A stretch of 64,000 bases of DNA from Polynucleobacter sp. TUM22923 (GTDB lineage Bacteria > Pseudomonadota > Gammaproteobacteria > Burkholderiales > Burkholderiaceae): positions 868,001-932,000 of the forward strand of contig NZ_AP027274.1 of assembly GCF_030295705.1 (NCBI RefSeq), in the 5' to 3' direction. The position numbers and the translations under genes are program-made. This document shows positions 9,861-17,472 of this stretch, piece after piece (positions within the stretch are counted from its first letter, which is position 1; every line of letters begins with the position of its first letter). A model generated the notes under the pieces. The model had not been told where the DNA came from. It did not search any database and saw only the letters and a list, made by a program, of their open reading frames with translations.

Positions 9861-10298
9861 TTATAACCCCAATAGATGACGGATGATAAAGACGGTAGTA
9901 AAGCCAGCCAGCATAAATGTCGCTGTAGCTATTAATGAGCGTGGCGAGAGACGTGATATTCCACAGATACCATGACCGCTAGTACAGCCAGAGCCATACT
10001 GAGCACCAAAACCCACCAGCAATCCTGCTAGCAAAAGAGCAGCCCATCCCGCATCGATCTCTTGCGCGGCATGTACATTAAACAACAGCGCCCCCCAAAA
10101 TGGAGCACTCAGAATGCCCGCCACCAACGTAAATCTCCACGCCCAGTCACCCGCTTTTGGAGAAAATAAACCAGAAACAATGCCGCTAATACCCAAAACT
10201 CGGCCATGTAAAAGCACATAAAGAATAGCGGCAAGCCCCAATAAGATCCCCCCAAAAAAGGATGGGCCTGGTGTAAATGCTAACCAATCAATTTGCAT
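9861..10298 (-). CDS. YeeE/YedE family inner-membrane protein, first half-transporter
   Basis: This 145-residue integral membrane protein is the partner of the gene at 9421-9858. YGSGCTSGHGICGISRLSPRS is its most conserved part: a Cys in the GCTSGHG motif and a second Cys three residues after it, the sulfur-relay positions in YeeE proteins. Family knowledge supports import of thiosulfate or sulfane sulfur, and the sox genes upstream on the same strand agree. The substrate itself is not shown by the sequence. Confidence 0.87.
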   Translation of the reverse strand: MQIDWLAFTPGPSFFGGILLGLAAILYVLLHGRVLGISGIVSGLFSPKAGDWAWRFTLVAGILSAPFWGALLFNVHAAQEIDAGWAALLLAGLLVGFGAQYGSGCTSGHGICGISRLSPRSLIATATFMLAGFTTVFIIRHLLGL

Positions 10299-10342
10299 GA
10301 TGAACTCCTAGAGAAGGTAGCGCTATAAAGATAACAGTTTGC

Positions 10343-11464
10343 TTAGGTGCAAGGGTTGGGCGCAAGTCGAATCTGCAAATAGCGCAAAGCCAAGTAGGCC
10401 CCGAAGATAAAACCAGGTAACGCCAAAAAAGATCCGAGCGCTAAGGTAGAGATTCCACTCAAACCCTGGCCAACCGTACAACCCAATGCTGTAATACCGC
10501 CAAAGCCCATCAATGTAGCGCCTACCAGATGATTGGCAGTGTCTTCTGCGTCACGAAAACTCTCCCACCGAAATGATTTGGTCATGAAGGCAATCAATGC
10601 CGAACCCGAAATCATTCCAAGCACAGCGGTAATTCCCACTGTTAGAACCTTGGAAGTATCGCTATACAACATTAATAAATCCAAAGAATAGGCATAAGGT
10701 GCAACAAAAGAAAGGCTTTCCATGCGACCAGAATTAGTTACTAAAAATACCTCTTCAAGCGTGTTGGGATCCTCAGCGACAAAGCCTAGATTTCCTGAAA
10801 TCCACCACACAGCACAAATAGCTAAACCAACTAATGTGCCTGCAAGAATATTTTCAACCGTCCAAAAGACCTTATTGGCTAATGCATAGGCAACAAAAGC
10901 AAAGCCGACCATTAAGCCCAATAGCAAATGCAAATCTGGACGTGCAAAACCAGTAAAGGCACTCAGTATGCTGGGAAGATCCTGGGGCGTACTAAGGGCA
11001 ATAAACACAGAGTCAAGGGTGTTAACGCGCAGTACACCTAAAAACCCACGCATAGTCGTGTAGGCGGTAAGCCCCAGTACTAAAAAGACGATGATGGACT
11101 TTAAGTTACCACCACCAATACGTACCAATGTTTTACTGCCGCAACCGGAAGCAAGAACCATTCCAAACCCAAATAAGGTGCTACCAACGATAGTTGAAAG
11201 CCATAAAAACTTACTACTGGTATAGATGCTTTTAAGTGGGTCAATCAGACCCAAAAAAGACATGAGGGTGAAGCCAATAATTGCAACCCCAATAGCCAGA
11301 AACCATTGCCTGAGACGACCCCAGCTGGACATAATGAATATGTCTGAAACGGCACCCATGCTACAAAATCCAGTTTTTTGCATCACCGCACCAAGCAAGA
11401 AGGTAACGGCAAAAGTTGCCAGCAAAACAGATTTGCTAATTGAAGAGATATCTACAGCGTCCAT
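10343..11464 (-). CDS. YeeE/YedE family transporter, full-length TsuA-like
   Basis: This 373-residue multi-pass protein resembles the thiosulfate transporter TsuA/YeeE. Repeated motifs hold one cysteine each: TGFCSMG near residue 34, ASGCGSKTLVR in the middle, and ALGCTVGQGLSG near the C-terminus, as expected for a two-fold pseudo-symmetric YeeE pore. The ATG at 11464 was preferred over an in-frame start at 11536 because the longer form overlaps the cytochrome gene and adds a non-membrane extension. It lies between a cytochrome c gene and the two half-size YeeE genes. Thiosulfate uptake is the likely role but is inferred. Confidence 0.85.
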   Translation of the reverse strand: MDAVDISSISKSVLLATFAVTFLLGAVMQKTGFCSMGAVSDIFIMSSWGRLRQWFLAIGVAIIGFTLMSFLGLIDPLKSIYTSSKFLWLSTIVGSTLFGFGMVLASGCGSKTLVRIGGGNLKSIIVFLVLGLTAYTTMRGFLGVLRVNTLDSVFIALSTPQDLPSILSAFTGFARPDLHLLLGLMVGFAFVAYALANKVFWTVENILAGTLVGLAICAVWWISGNLGFVAEDPNTLEEVFLVTNSGRMESLSFVAPYAYSLDLLMLYSDTSKVLTVGITAVLGMISGSALIAFMTKSFRWESFRDAEDTANHLVGATLMGFGGITALGCTVGQGLSGISTLALGSFLALPGFIFGAYLALRYLQIRLAPNPCT

Positions 11465-11480
11465 ATGAAATTCTAAGAAA

Positions 11481-11798
11481 TTAAGGTTTAAATTTATAAA
11501 ACTGCTTATTAAGAAAGGCGACAACATCCGCCTCATCTTCAGGAAATAAATCGAGACGAAGCTCGGTATTGCACAATCCCACCATCGCTTTTAATTGAGC
11601 GATATTTTTAACCTTGCCGTCACTGCGGGTGTAAATCATGTCGCCGTTTCCAAAGCCCACCTTTTTGGCATGGCATGCATAGCATTTTTGTTGATCAATC
11701 AACTTGCCATTCGCAACATCAGGCGAAGCTACCACTAGCGTGCTAATTAGCCCGCAAAATATCAGCAAAATGAATGAACGAAATAAGGAAATAACCAT
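11481..11798 (-). CDS. Small exported monoheme cytochrome c
   Basis: This 105-residue protein has a signal peptide of about 24 residues and one heme motif CYACH at residues 39-43. An axial methionine is not obvious (GDMIYTR or AMVGLC are the candidates). It is placed downstream of soxB and the metallo-hydrolase and just before the YeeE transporter. It could accept electrons from Sox enzymes or from the metallo-hydrolase pathway. It does not match SoxX or SoxA. The specific role is unknown. Confidence 0.8.
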   Translation of the reverse strand: MVISLFRSFILLIFCGLISTLVVASPDVANGKLIDQQKCYACHAKKVGFGNGDMIYTRSDGKVKNIAQLKAMVGLCNTELRLDLFPEDEADVVAFLNKQFYKFKP

Positions 11799-11856
11799 TA
11801 AAAAGCAAGGATTGAGAAGTAATCCTCTATTTTAAGGTCTAAATAGCAAAAATACC

Positions 11857-12810
11857 CTATTCCGCCTGAATCGAGAGATAAACGTTGTAGGCGTTCATTC
11901 GGTTGGCGAACCTAAATAAGGGCATTCCATCATATTCTGACCAATCAGCTTGCAGATAGGCCTCTTCAAATGGGTCAAGATTGACAGCGGCATTTGTCAT
12001 AACCGCACGTAAATACTTCAAGTAATTTCTAGTAAAAGCAATATCTGCTGCCGGATTGCTTGAATAGGCACCATGACCCGGGATAACAATGCTGGGATCA
12101 GACCGATCAATCTGATCTAAAGCAGCCAACCACCCCCGACTATCGGCATTTCCCACAAAGGGGATGCGTCCTCGGAATACTAAATCTCCGGCAAATAAGA
12201 CCTTTTCCGATGGAACATAAACAATGAGATCCTCAGGAGCGTGGGCAGGCCCCACTCTACTGATTAAAAAATCGGCGCCACCGATGGTCAACTTCATTGT
12301 TTGATCAATCCAAGTATCTGCGGGAGTTAACCTTGTGCTGGCATTAACCCAGGGAGCAAAGTCAACTCTAGAGGCGATTAATCGTTGCTTGGCGGTCTCG
12401 GAGGAAAGGTAGCTTCTACCCTCACCTTGGGCGTATATTTTTGCCCCAATTTTTTTAAATTCCTGTAATCCATAAACATGATCTGCATGGTAGTGAGTGA
12501 CGATCACTGCCACGATCTTTTGATGTGTTACCTTTTTAATTTCACCAATTAATTTGAGTGCTAGCGTTGGCGACCCCAAAGCATCAATCACCACTACCCC
12601 CTTAGGGGTAACGACAAAGCCGGCGTTAGAAATAAAGTTTTGGTTTTTACTGCTACCTAGCTCTGCAAAACCTTGAACAAAATAAGTATGTGGCGCTACT
12701 TGAATAGGCTTTAAATTAATTGCACTGGTTAGCAGATTTTCTTGCGCAATGGCAGGGGCAAAAAAAAGTATGCCCGCAATAAAAAAACTACAGACTTGAA
12801 GAAGTAGCAT
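11857..12810 (-). CDS. Exported MBL-fold metallo-hydrolase (SoxH-like)
   Basis: This 317-residue protein has a signal peptide ending near residue 22 and a metallo-beta-lactamase fold with the THYHADH metal motif (H106, H108, D110, H111). Further ligands are expected in RVGPAHAPEDLIVY, LFAGDLVF and VIPGHG. Related periplasmic hydrolases occur in sox clusters as SoxH and in quinoprotein clusters; their substrates are not established. It is 6 bases from the DsrE-like gene, so it is almost certainly in the same operon. A thiol ester or sulfane substrate is a guess from context. Confidence 0.82.
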   Translation of the reverse strand: MLLLQVCSFFIAGILFFAPAIAQENLLTSAINLKPIQVAPHTYFVQGFAELGSSKNQNFISNAGFVVTPKGVVVIDALGSPTLALKLIGEIKKVTHQKIVAVIVTHYHADHVYGLQEFKKIGAKIYAQGEGRSYLSSETAKQRLIASRVDFAPWVNASTRLTPADTWIDQTMKLTIGGADFLISRVGPAHAPEDLIVYVPSEKVLFAGDLVFRGRIPFVGNADSRGWLAALDQIDRSDPSIVIPGHGAYSSNPAADIAFTRNYLKYLRAVMTNAAVNLDPFEEAYLQADWSEYDGMPLFRFANRMNAYNVYLSIQAE

Positions 12811-12816
12811 GAGGGT

Positions 12817-13254
12817 CTATGGCTTGATATAGGCGTAGTGATCTTTGTATTGCATGTCAGCAATACGCACCACGCCAGATGGAGTGAAATCCGCATCAAG
12901 TACAAATTGATCTTTTTTCAAATTGCGATTTTTTAAAGTAATTTCGCATACTTCAAAACGAACCCCACGGGATTTCAAGGCAGCGACTAACGGGGCATAT
13001 TCCACATTATTTTTCTTATCCTTAGCACCGTCCATTAAAAGGTCGACACCATTTGCGTGTGTCACCACAATAATCGTAGTGGTAGGAGCGGTATCTAAAT
13101 GATTGCGGACATTACGGAGCCCCTTTAATCCCTGAGACTCAGCATCATCTATGTGATACACCACTTTAGTAGTGCTACTAGCCTGAGCGAATACAGTAGC
13201 GCCCAATCCAAAAGTCAATGCAATCACCAGTAATAATCTTAAAAGAGTTTTCAT
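12817..13254 (-). CDS. Periplasmic DsrE-family protein
   Basis: This 145-residue protein has a clear signal peptide (MKTLLRLLLVIALTFGLG, cleavage after VFAQ) and a DsrE/DsrF-like domain. THANGVDLLMDG and the cysteine C103 in FEVCEITLKNRNL fit the persulfide-carrying site of the family. Cytoplasmic DsrE proteins relay sulfur; an exported version next to soxB suggests a periplasmic sulfane carrier. This role is inferred from family and context. It lies 21 bases after soxB. Confidence 0.82.
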   Translation of the reverse strand: MKTLLRLLLVIALTFGLGATVFAQASSTTKVVYHIDDAESQGLKGLRNVRNHLDTAPTTTIIVVTHANGVDLLMDGAKDKKNNVEYAPLVAALKSRGVRFEVCEITLKNRNLKKDQFVLDADFTPSGVVRIADMQYKDHYAYIKP

Positions 13255-13275
13255 AGTTAATGCCTTTATTAATAT

Positions 13276-15006
13276 TTATAGAGAAACCATGCCTGGGTTA
13301 TTGCGAATACCTTTGATAGTAGGCTCGTTTAATTTAACGGCCTTAACTACCTTGATATCGCGTAAGTGACGCTCCATCACATCCCAGATAGCTTCACCAC
13401 CGGCATTTTTAGCTTCTTCACTTACTGGCGCCCAACCCGCAACTTTATACGTTTTGGATGGCTCTATATCTTTACCATTGAGTCGCATATCTGATATCCG
13501 CTTACCAGCAGTTTGATTGGGGTCGATTGTGTACTGCATGCCACCAACGCGGACCATATCACCTCCCTGCTGATAATAAGGATCCGGATTAAAGAGGTTA
13601 TCCGCAACATCTTCTAAGATCGTCTTGATGGTTTCCCCGGTCATATTGGTGACCGTTGTATAGGGGTAAGTAATCGCAGTTTGATCTAATAAATTCTCAC
13701 GAGTAATGGCTTGTCCTGGCAACAAACTTGTTCCCCAACGAAAGCCTGGTGAGAAGGCAATCTCTGCATTCTTTTGAGCCATCAGGCCATCCAAGATTAG
13801 CTGATCAAAACTACCGTTGAAGTTCCCACGGCGATACAACAAGCTATCGGTTGTTGCTAACTTTTCATTAAGCTTGGCCTCGTAAGGCGCTCTTATCTTT
13901 GTAATGAGCTGATTCATTGCAGGATCAGCGGGGATCAAATTAGAAAAGATGGGAAATAGTTTGTAGCGGAAGTCTACTGGCTTGCCACCTTTGACATCAA
14001 AATCGAGAACACCTAAGAACTTACTATTGGAGCCCGCATTGGTAACGAGCGTAACGCCATTAGCATTTTTTACTTTCACGGGAAGAGGCACTCCATCATG
14101 CGTATGCCCGCCCATAATTGCATCTAAACCTGTAACTCGTGATGCCATTTTAAGATCGACATCCATTCCATTGTGAGAAAGCAACACCACTACTTTGGCA
14201 CCCTTTGCCTTTACTTCATTAATGGTTTTTTGCATGTTCTCTTCTTGGATGCCATAGGTCCAATCAGGTGTAAAGTAGCGCGGGTTTGCAATCGGCGTAT
14301 ACGGGAAAGCCTGACCAATGATGGCCACCTGAATCCCATTTTGAACTTTCATGACATAGGGGTTAAAAACAGAGTCCCCAAAATCAGCTGTTTTGATATT
14401 TTGCGCAATGAAAGAGACCTTACCCTTAAAGTCGCCATCCACAATTTCCATGACTCGCTTTTCGCCTAGAGTCATCTCCCAGTGGGCAGTCATGACGTCG
14501 ACACCCATAGCTAAAGCCGCGTCAACCATATCCTGGCCATTAGTCCAAAGTGCGGTGCCAGAGCCCTGCCAGGTATCTCCCCCGTCTAGTAGCAGTGCGC
14601 CTGGACGACTAGCTTTAATTTGCTTAATCAGCGTGGTCATGTGAGCAAAGCCGCCCATCTTCCCGTAATTTTGTGATGCAGCTACATAGTCAAGATAGGT
14701 GAATGCATGAGCATCGCGCGTACCTGGAGCAATGCCATTGGCTTTTAGAAAATATTGCCCAACTAGGTGCGGCGTCTTCCCCTCTTGTGATGCGATACCA
14801 ATATTGACATTAGGCTCGCGAAAGTAGATCGGAAGAAGTTGCGCATGACAATCCGTGAAATGCAGAAAATGGACATTACCAAATTTTGGTAAATCATAGA
14901 AATTTTTGGCCGTACTTTGCGCGATTGCGAAATTAGACTGCAAACTCATCCCACCAGCTGATGCAATTGCAAGAGCCTGTAAAAATTCACGGCGATTGAG
15001 AGACAT
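13276..15006 (-). CDS. soxB: Thiosulfohydrolase SoxB
   Basis: SoxB hydrolyses the terminal sulfone of SoxY-bound thiosulfate, releasing sulfate in the periplasm. The 576-residue protein begins with a Tat-like signal (NRREFLQALAIASAGG). The calcineurin-like dimetal site is spread over FTDCHAQLLP, DGGDTWQGSGT, LSHNGMDVD and GGHTHDG. The C-terminal 5'-nucleotidase-type domain starts near residue 370. The start is supported by AAGGAAAC 7 bases upstream. A strong hairpin lies just ahead of that site, between soxX and soxB. Confidence 0.96.
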   Translation of the reverse strand: MSLNRREFLQALAIASAGGMSLQSNFAIAQSTAKNFYDLPKFGNVHFLHFTDCHAQLLPIYFREPNVNIGIASQEGKTPHLVGQYFLKANGIAPGTRDAHAFTYLDYVAASQNYGKMGGFAHMTTLIKQIKASRPGALLLDGGDTWQGSGTALWTNGQDMVDAALAMGVDVMTAHWEMTLGEKRVMEIVDGDFKGKVSFIAQNIKTADFGDSVFNPYVMKVQNGIQVAIIGQAFPYTPIANPRYFTPDWTYGIQEENMQKTINEVKAKGAKVVVLLSHNGMDVDLKMASRVTGLDAIMGGHTHDGVPLPVKVKNANGVTLVTNAGSNSKFLGVLDFDVKGGKPVDFRYKLFPIFSNLIPADPAMNQLITKIRAPYEAKLNEKLATTDSLLYRRGNFNGSFDQLILDGLMAQKNAEIAFSPGFRWGTSLLPGQAITRENLLDQTAITYPYTTVTNMTGETIKTILEDVADNLFNPDPYYQQGGDMVRVGGMQYTIDPNQTAGKRISDMRLNGKDIEPSKTYKVAGWAPVSEEAKNAGGEAIWDVMERHLRDIKVVKAVKLNEPTIKGIRNNPGMVSL

Positions 15007-15021
15007 AGTAGTTTCCTTGTT

Positions 15022-15045
15022 AAAACAGGCCTTTCGGCCTGTTTT
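15022..15045 (-). terminator. Perfect hairpin between soxX and soxB
   Basis: A 10-base-pair perfect stem (AAAACAGGCC with GGCCTGTTTT) closes a 4-base loop that reads GAAA on the transcribed strand. It ends with UUUU and then AA. It sits between the soxX stop and the soxB ribosome binding site. It may be a weak or partial terminator, or an RNA stability or processing element that sets soxB output separately from soxAX. Confidence 0.65.
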
Positions 15046-15063
15046 CTTGATGTTTACTGAGAT

Positions 15064-15702
15064 TTATTGATTAACTGGAGAGGCTGGGTCAAGAAGTAAA
15101 GCCATGACATCTTGCATCTGTTGCTCATTTAAGAGTTTGAAGTGACCAAAACGCGGCATATTGCTACAAGCGTTATAGGCCTTAGAATTATTAATTCGAT
15201 TCCATGTATACGTCACGATCTCTTGCGAGTAACCGCGTAATTTTCCATAGCCTGTGAGAGAGGGGCCAATATTTCCATAGGAAACTTCTTTAGGATCAAT
15301 TTGGTGGCAGTTGTAGCATCCACCGCCAACAACAGTGTCAGCCTTATCAGACCAAGTTGCACCGCGACCACTTTGAGCAGTTGCTTCCCCTTTTTTCCAG
15401 TCACCAATATATTTTCCATCAGCAGGCTGCTTGATAGTTGCCATATTGATCTTCTGGATTTTTTCACGCATTGCTGCGCCTTGCTTGCTATTAGAAAAAA
15501 CAGGGTCAGAGCAAAATTTTTGCGTTTCATCTTGCACAATGCGGTCAAGACCCGCAATACCTTCAGCCCTGAAACTATCCTGCATCAGTTTATTAAACTT
15601 GGGATCATTTTTTTGTTGCGCAAGAGCAGTAGTGTTTATTAAGCCAGAGAGCAAGATAAAGCCGGTAGCGGCTAAGATTTTTTTCATATGGGACATTTTC
15701 AT
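15064..15702 (-). CDS. soxX: Sulfur-oxidising cytochrome c subunit SoxX
   Basis: SoxX is the electron-accepting cytochrome of SoxAX, which joins thiosulfate to the SoxY cysteine. The form starting at 15702 has 212 residues with a signal peptide ending near residue 29 (TALAQ). One heme motif CYNCH lies at residues 129-133, and the axial Met is probably in CSNMPRFG. An upstream in-frame start at 15765 would overlap soxA and places a hydrophilic stretch before the signal peptide, so it was rejected. ATGs at 15696 and 15687 also remain possible. Confidence 0.9.
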   Translation of the reverse strand: MKMSHMKKILAATGFILLSGLINTTALAQQKNDPKFNKLMQDSFRAEGIAGLDRIVQDETQKFCSDPVFSNSKQGAAMREKIQKINMATIKQPADGKYIGDWKKGEATAQSGRGATWSDKADTVVGGGCYNCHQIDPKEVSYGNIGPSLTGYGKLRGYSQEIVTYTWNRINNSKAYNACSNMPRFGHFKLLNEQQMQDVMALLLDPASPVNQ

Positions 15703-15721
15703 AATCTTTATCAACTCTCTA

Positions 15722-16537
15722 TTAACGCTTAAGACCAGGTGTCTCGACAGTTCCGCCATTCGCATTCTTGGCCATGTACATAGACAAAGCTACGGTAACG
15801 TCAGACCCATAGATAGGGAATGGGAAACGCTGTTGACGGAAGCAATCATTTAGACGCTGCTGCATTGTCCAGAATTGTCCACTCGAAACGCGGTAGGCAG
15901 GCCAATAACCCCAACCCAAAGCCGCTCCTTTTTGCTCGGTAATATTGGGAAGATCTTGAAGTCGAATGCGCTTCCCAGTTTCGGCATGACAAGAGGCGCA
16001 GGAGAAATCCATTGGACCGCCTTGATAGAAGAACGCACGCTTACCAAGGTCATACATTTCTTTTTCCTTAGGATGCGCGGTGCTCACTTTAATTTTGTCA
16101 CCTTTAGACAAAGTAACTACGTAAGCAACAATGGCCTCCATGTCTTTTTTGGGGCCCTTCTGAAAAGGAGCATCAATCATTTCCTGCGGATCACGCCCCT
16201 GAATTACCTGCATACAGGTCATCAGACGAGATTCTAGATCTTGCACCTTATTAGTGTCTTTAAAATATCGTGGCAACTGGGCAGCAGCACCCTTAACCAC
16301 GCCGGCACCCAATCCTAGATCACACTTTTCAAGCGTTGCATTTTTGGGTCCAGCTGGCTTCTTCCACAATTCTTCGCCAGCCGCCTCATACAACTCTGAA
16401 GGGTTGCCATCTGCAATCATCTCGCGATATTTTGCAATATCGTCTGTAGCACTTTTTTGCGCCCAAACTGAACTCGCCGTTAATAATAAAGCTGCAAGCA
16501 AGCAAGATGCTGGCACTAATGTCAATTTACGTTGCAT
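15722..16537 (-). CDS. soxA: Sulfur-oxidising cytochrome c subunit SoxA (monoheme form)
   Basis: SoxA is the catalytic partner of SoxX. The protein starting at ATG 16537 has 271 residues. A GAAAGGG ribosome binding site supports this start over an in-frame TTG 15 bases upstream. The signal peptide ends near ASSVWAQ. Only one CxxCH is present (CASCH, residues 180-184). The N-terminal domain keeps C72 and C108 without a heme motif, as in monoheme SoxA. The active-site persulfide cysteine is C232 in RLNDCFRQQRFP. It lies 20 bases after soxZ. Confidence 0.93.
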   Translation of the reverse strand: MQRKLTLVPASCLLAALLLTASSVWAQKSATDDIAKYREMIADGNPSELYEAAGEELWKKPAGPKNATLEKCDLGLGAGVVKGAAAQLPRYFKDTNKVQDLESRLMTCMQVIQGRDPQEMIDAPFQKGPKKDMEAIVAYVVTLSKGDKIKVSTAHPKEKEMYDLGKRAFFYQGGPMDFSCASCHAETGKRIRLQDLPNITEQKGAALGWGYWPAYRVSSGQFWTMQQRLNDCFRQQRFPFPIYGSDVTVALSMYMAKNANGGTVETPGLKR

Positions 16538-16557
16538 GAGCAACCCTTTCAAAACAA

Positions 16558-16866
16558 TTAAGAAGCAGTTGCTTCATCCGTGCGCTTATCGCCCTTACTA
16601 TCAACCCAGTTAACAACAATCTTGTCGCCTTTTGCACCTTTGTACTTAAAGTTCAAAAATGGGTCTTTAGAAACGGCTGGGCCAAATTGGCCGCCAAATA
16701 CATTCTTGCCATTTGCGGACACAGTGATAGTGCTAATAAACCATGCTGGAATGGTTTTACCAGAAGCATCTTTGCGCTGCCCCGACTCCATGTCGTGCTT
16801 CATCAAAATCTTTACATCAACAGTGCCACCGTTTTCTGCAGCTCTTACGCGCATTGGATCAGCCAT
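16558..16866 (-). CDS. soxZ: Thiosulfate oxidation carrier complex protein SoxZ
   Basis: SoxZ forms the SoxYZ heterodimer, the carrier on whose SoxY arm sulfur intermediates are oxidised. The protein has 102 residues with an immunoglobulin-like beta fold and no signal peptide, as is usual because it is exported with SoxY. VDVKILMKHDMESGQRKD and GGQFGPAVSKDPFLNFKY are family blocks. The AGAGGA ribosome binding site is well placed. It follows soxY after 56 bases. Confidence 0.95.
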   Translation of the reverse strand: MADPMRVRAAENGGTVDVKILMKHDMESGQRKDASGKTIPAWFISTITVSANGKNVFGGQFGPAVSKDPFLNFKYKGAKGDKIVVNWVDSKGDKRTDEATAS

Positions 16867-16922
16867 TTGGTTCCTCTTTTACTCTAAATAAATTAATTGA
16901 ATGATTAGCAACTTAGATGGTG

Positions 16923-17375
16923 TTAGCCACCGCAACCACCAAGCGTTACCTTGACTTCTTTAACAGCCATATTCCATTTGCCGTCAGCCTTGACTAAGGC
17001 ATAGACGTTAGAAGTCTGACCCATCTTCATACGTGTAGTCACGAATGCGTCTGTTCCAGCAGGTATAAAAAACTGTGCAGCTAAAGCACTTGGATTTTTT
17101 TCAACCAGAATAGCCATTTGCTCTGCTTTTAAGGTGGTGTTAATACTCACGGGCACTACAGCACCATTCTCGGCAATATCAGGGGCCACCAAAGTAACCG
17201 CAGCAGATTTATCTGCACCAGATGCGCCTAAGATTTTAAAAACATCATCTAAGCTCTTGCCCTCAAAAGCCGCTTTATTCCACTCTTGAGCTTGGGCTAA
17301 GCTAATGAGGCCGGTTGAGGCCATCAGACCAAATACTGCTGAATACTTCATTAGACTGCGACGCTGCTGATTCAT
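16923..17375 (-). CDS. soxY: Thiosulfate oxidation carrier protein SoxY
   Basis: SoxY carries the substrate on its C-terminal cysteine. This protein ends in VTLGGCGG, with Cys at the position (residue 148 of 150) that binds thiosulfate. A Tat-like signal is seen (RRSLMKYSAVFGLMAS, ending SLAQAQ). The ATG at 17375 is preceded by a perfect AAAGGAG at 6 bases. A longer form starting at 17417 would translate a short CTGATC repeat and is rejected. It belongs to the soxCDYZAXB operon. Confidence 0.96.
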   Translation of the reverse strand: MNQQRRSLMKYSAVFGLMASTGLISLAQAQEWNKAAFEGKSLDDVFKILGASGADKSAAVTLVAPDIAENGAVVPVSINTTLKAEQMAILVEKNPSALAAQFFIPAGTDAFVTTRMKMGQTSNVYALVKADGKWNMAVKEVKVTLGGCGG

Positions 17376-17472
17376 AAAAACTCCTTTAATGATTTTGATC
17401 CTGATCCTGATCCACAACTACATAAAGCCCATTTTGCACCAAAACAGCGTGCAATATTGGCGCACCAGCTAC

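Noticed and set aside
14173..14469. Open reading frames on the strand opposite soxB, e.g. 98 codons here
   Set aside because: They mirror soxB codon structure, have no ribosome binding site or recognised domain, and soxB is certain.
15022..15045. Reading the soxX-soxB hairpin as a full terminator that ends the sox operon
   Set aside because: Only four T follow the stem on the transcribed strand and soxB has no visible promoter of its own after it, so partial termination or stability is more likely.
15703..15765. Longer SoxX form from 15765
   Set aside because: It overlaps the end of soxA and places 21 non-signal residues before the export signal.
17391..17417. N-terminal extension of SoxY from 17417 across a CTGATC repeat
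   Set aside because: A perfect ribosome binding site sits before the ATG at 17375, and the extension would precede a normal Tat signal with a repeat-encoded WIRIRIK stretch.
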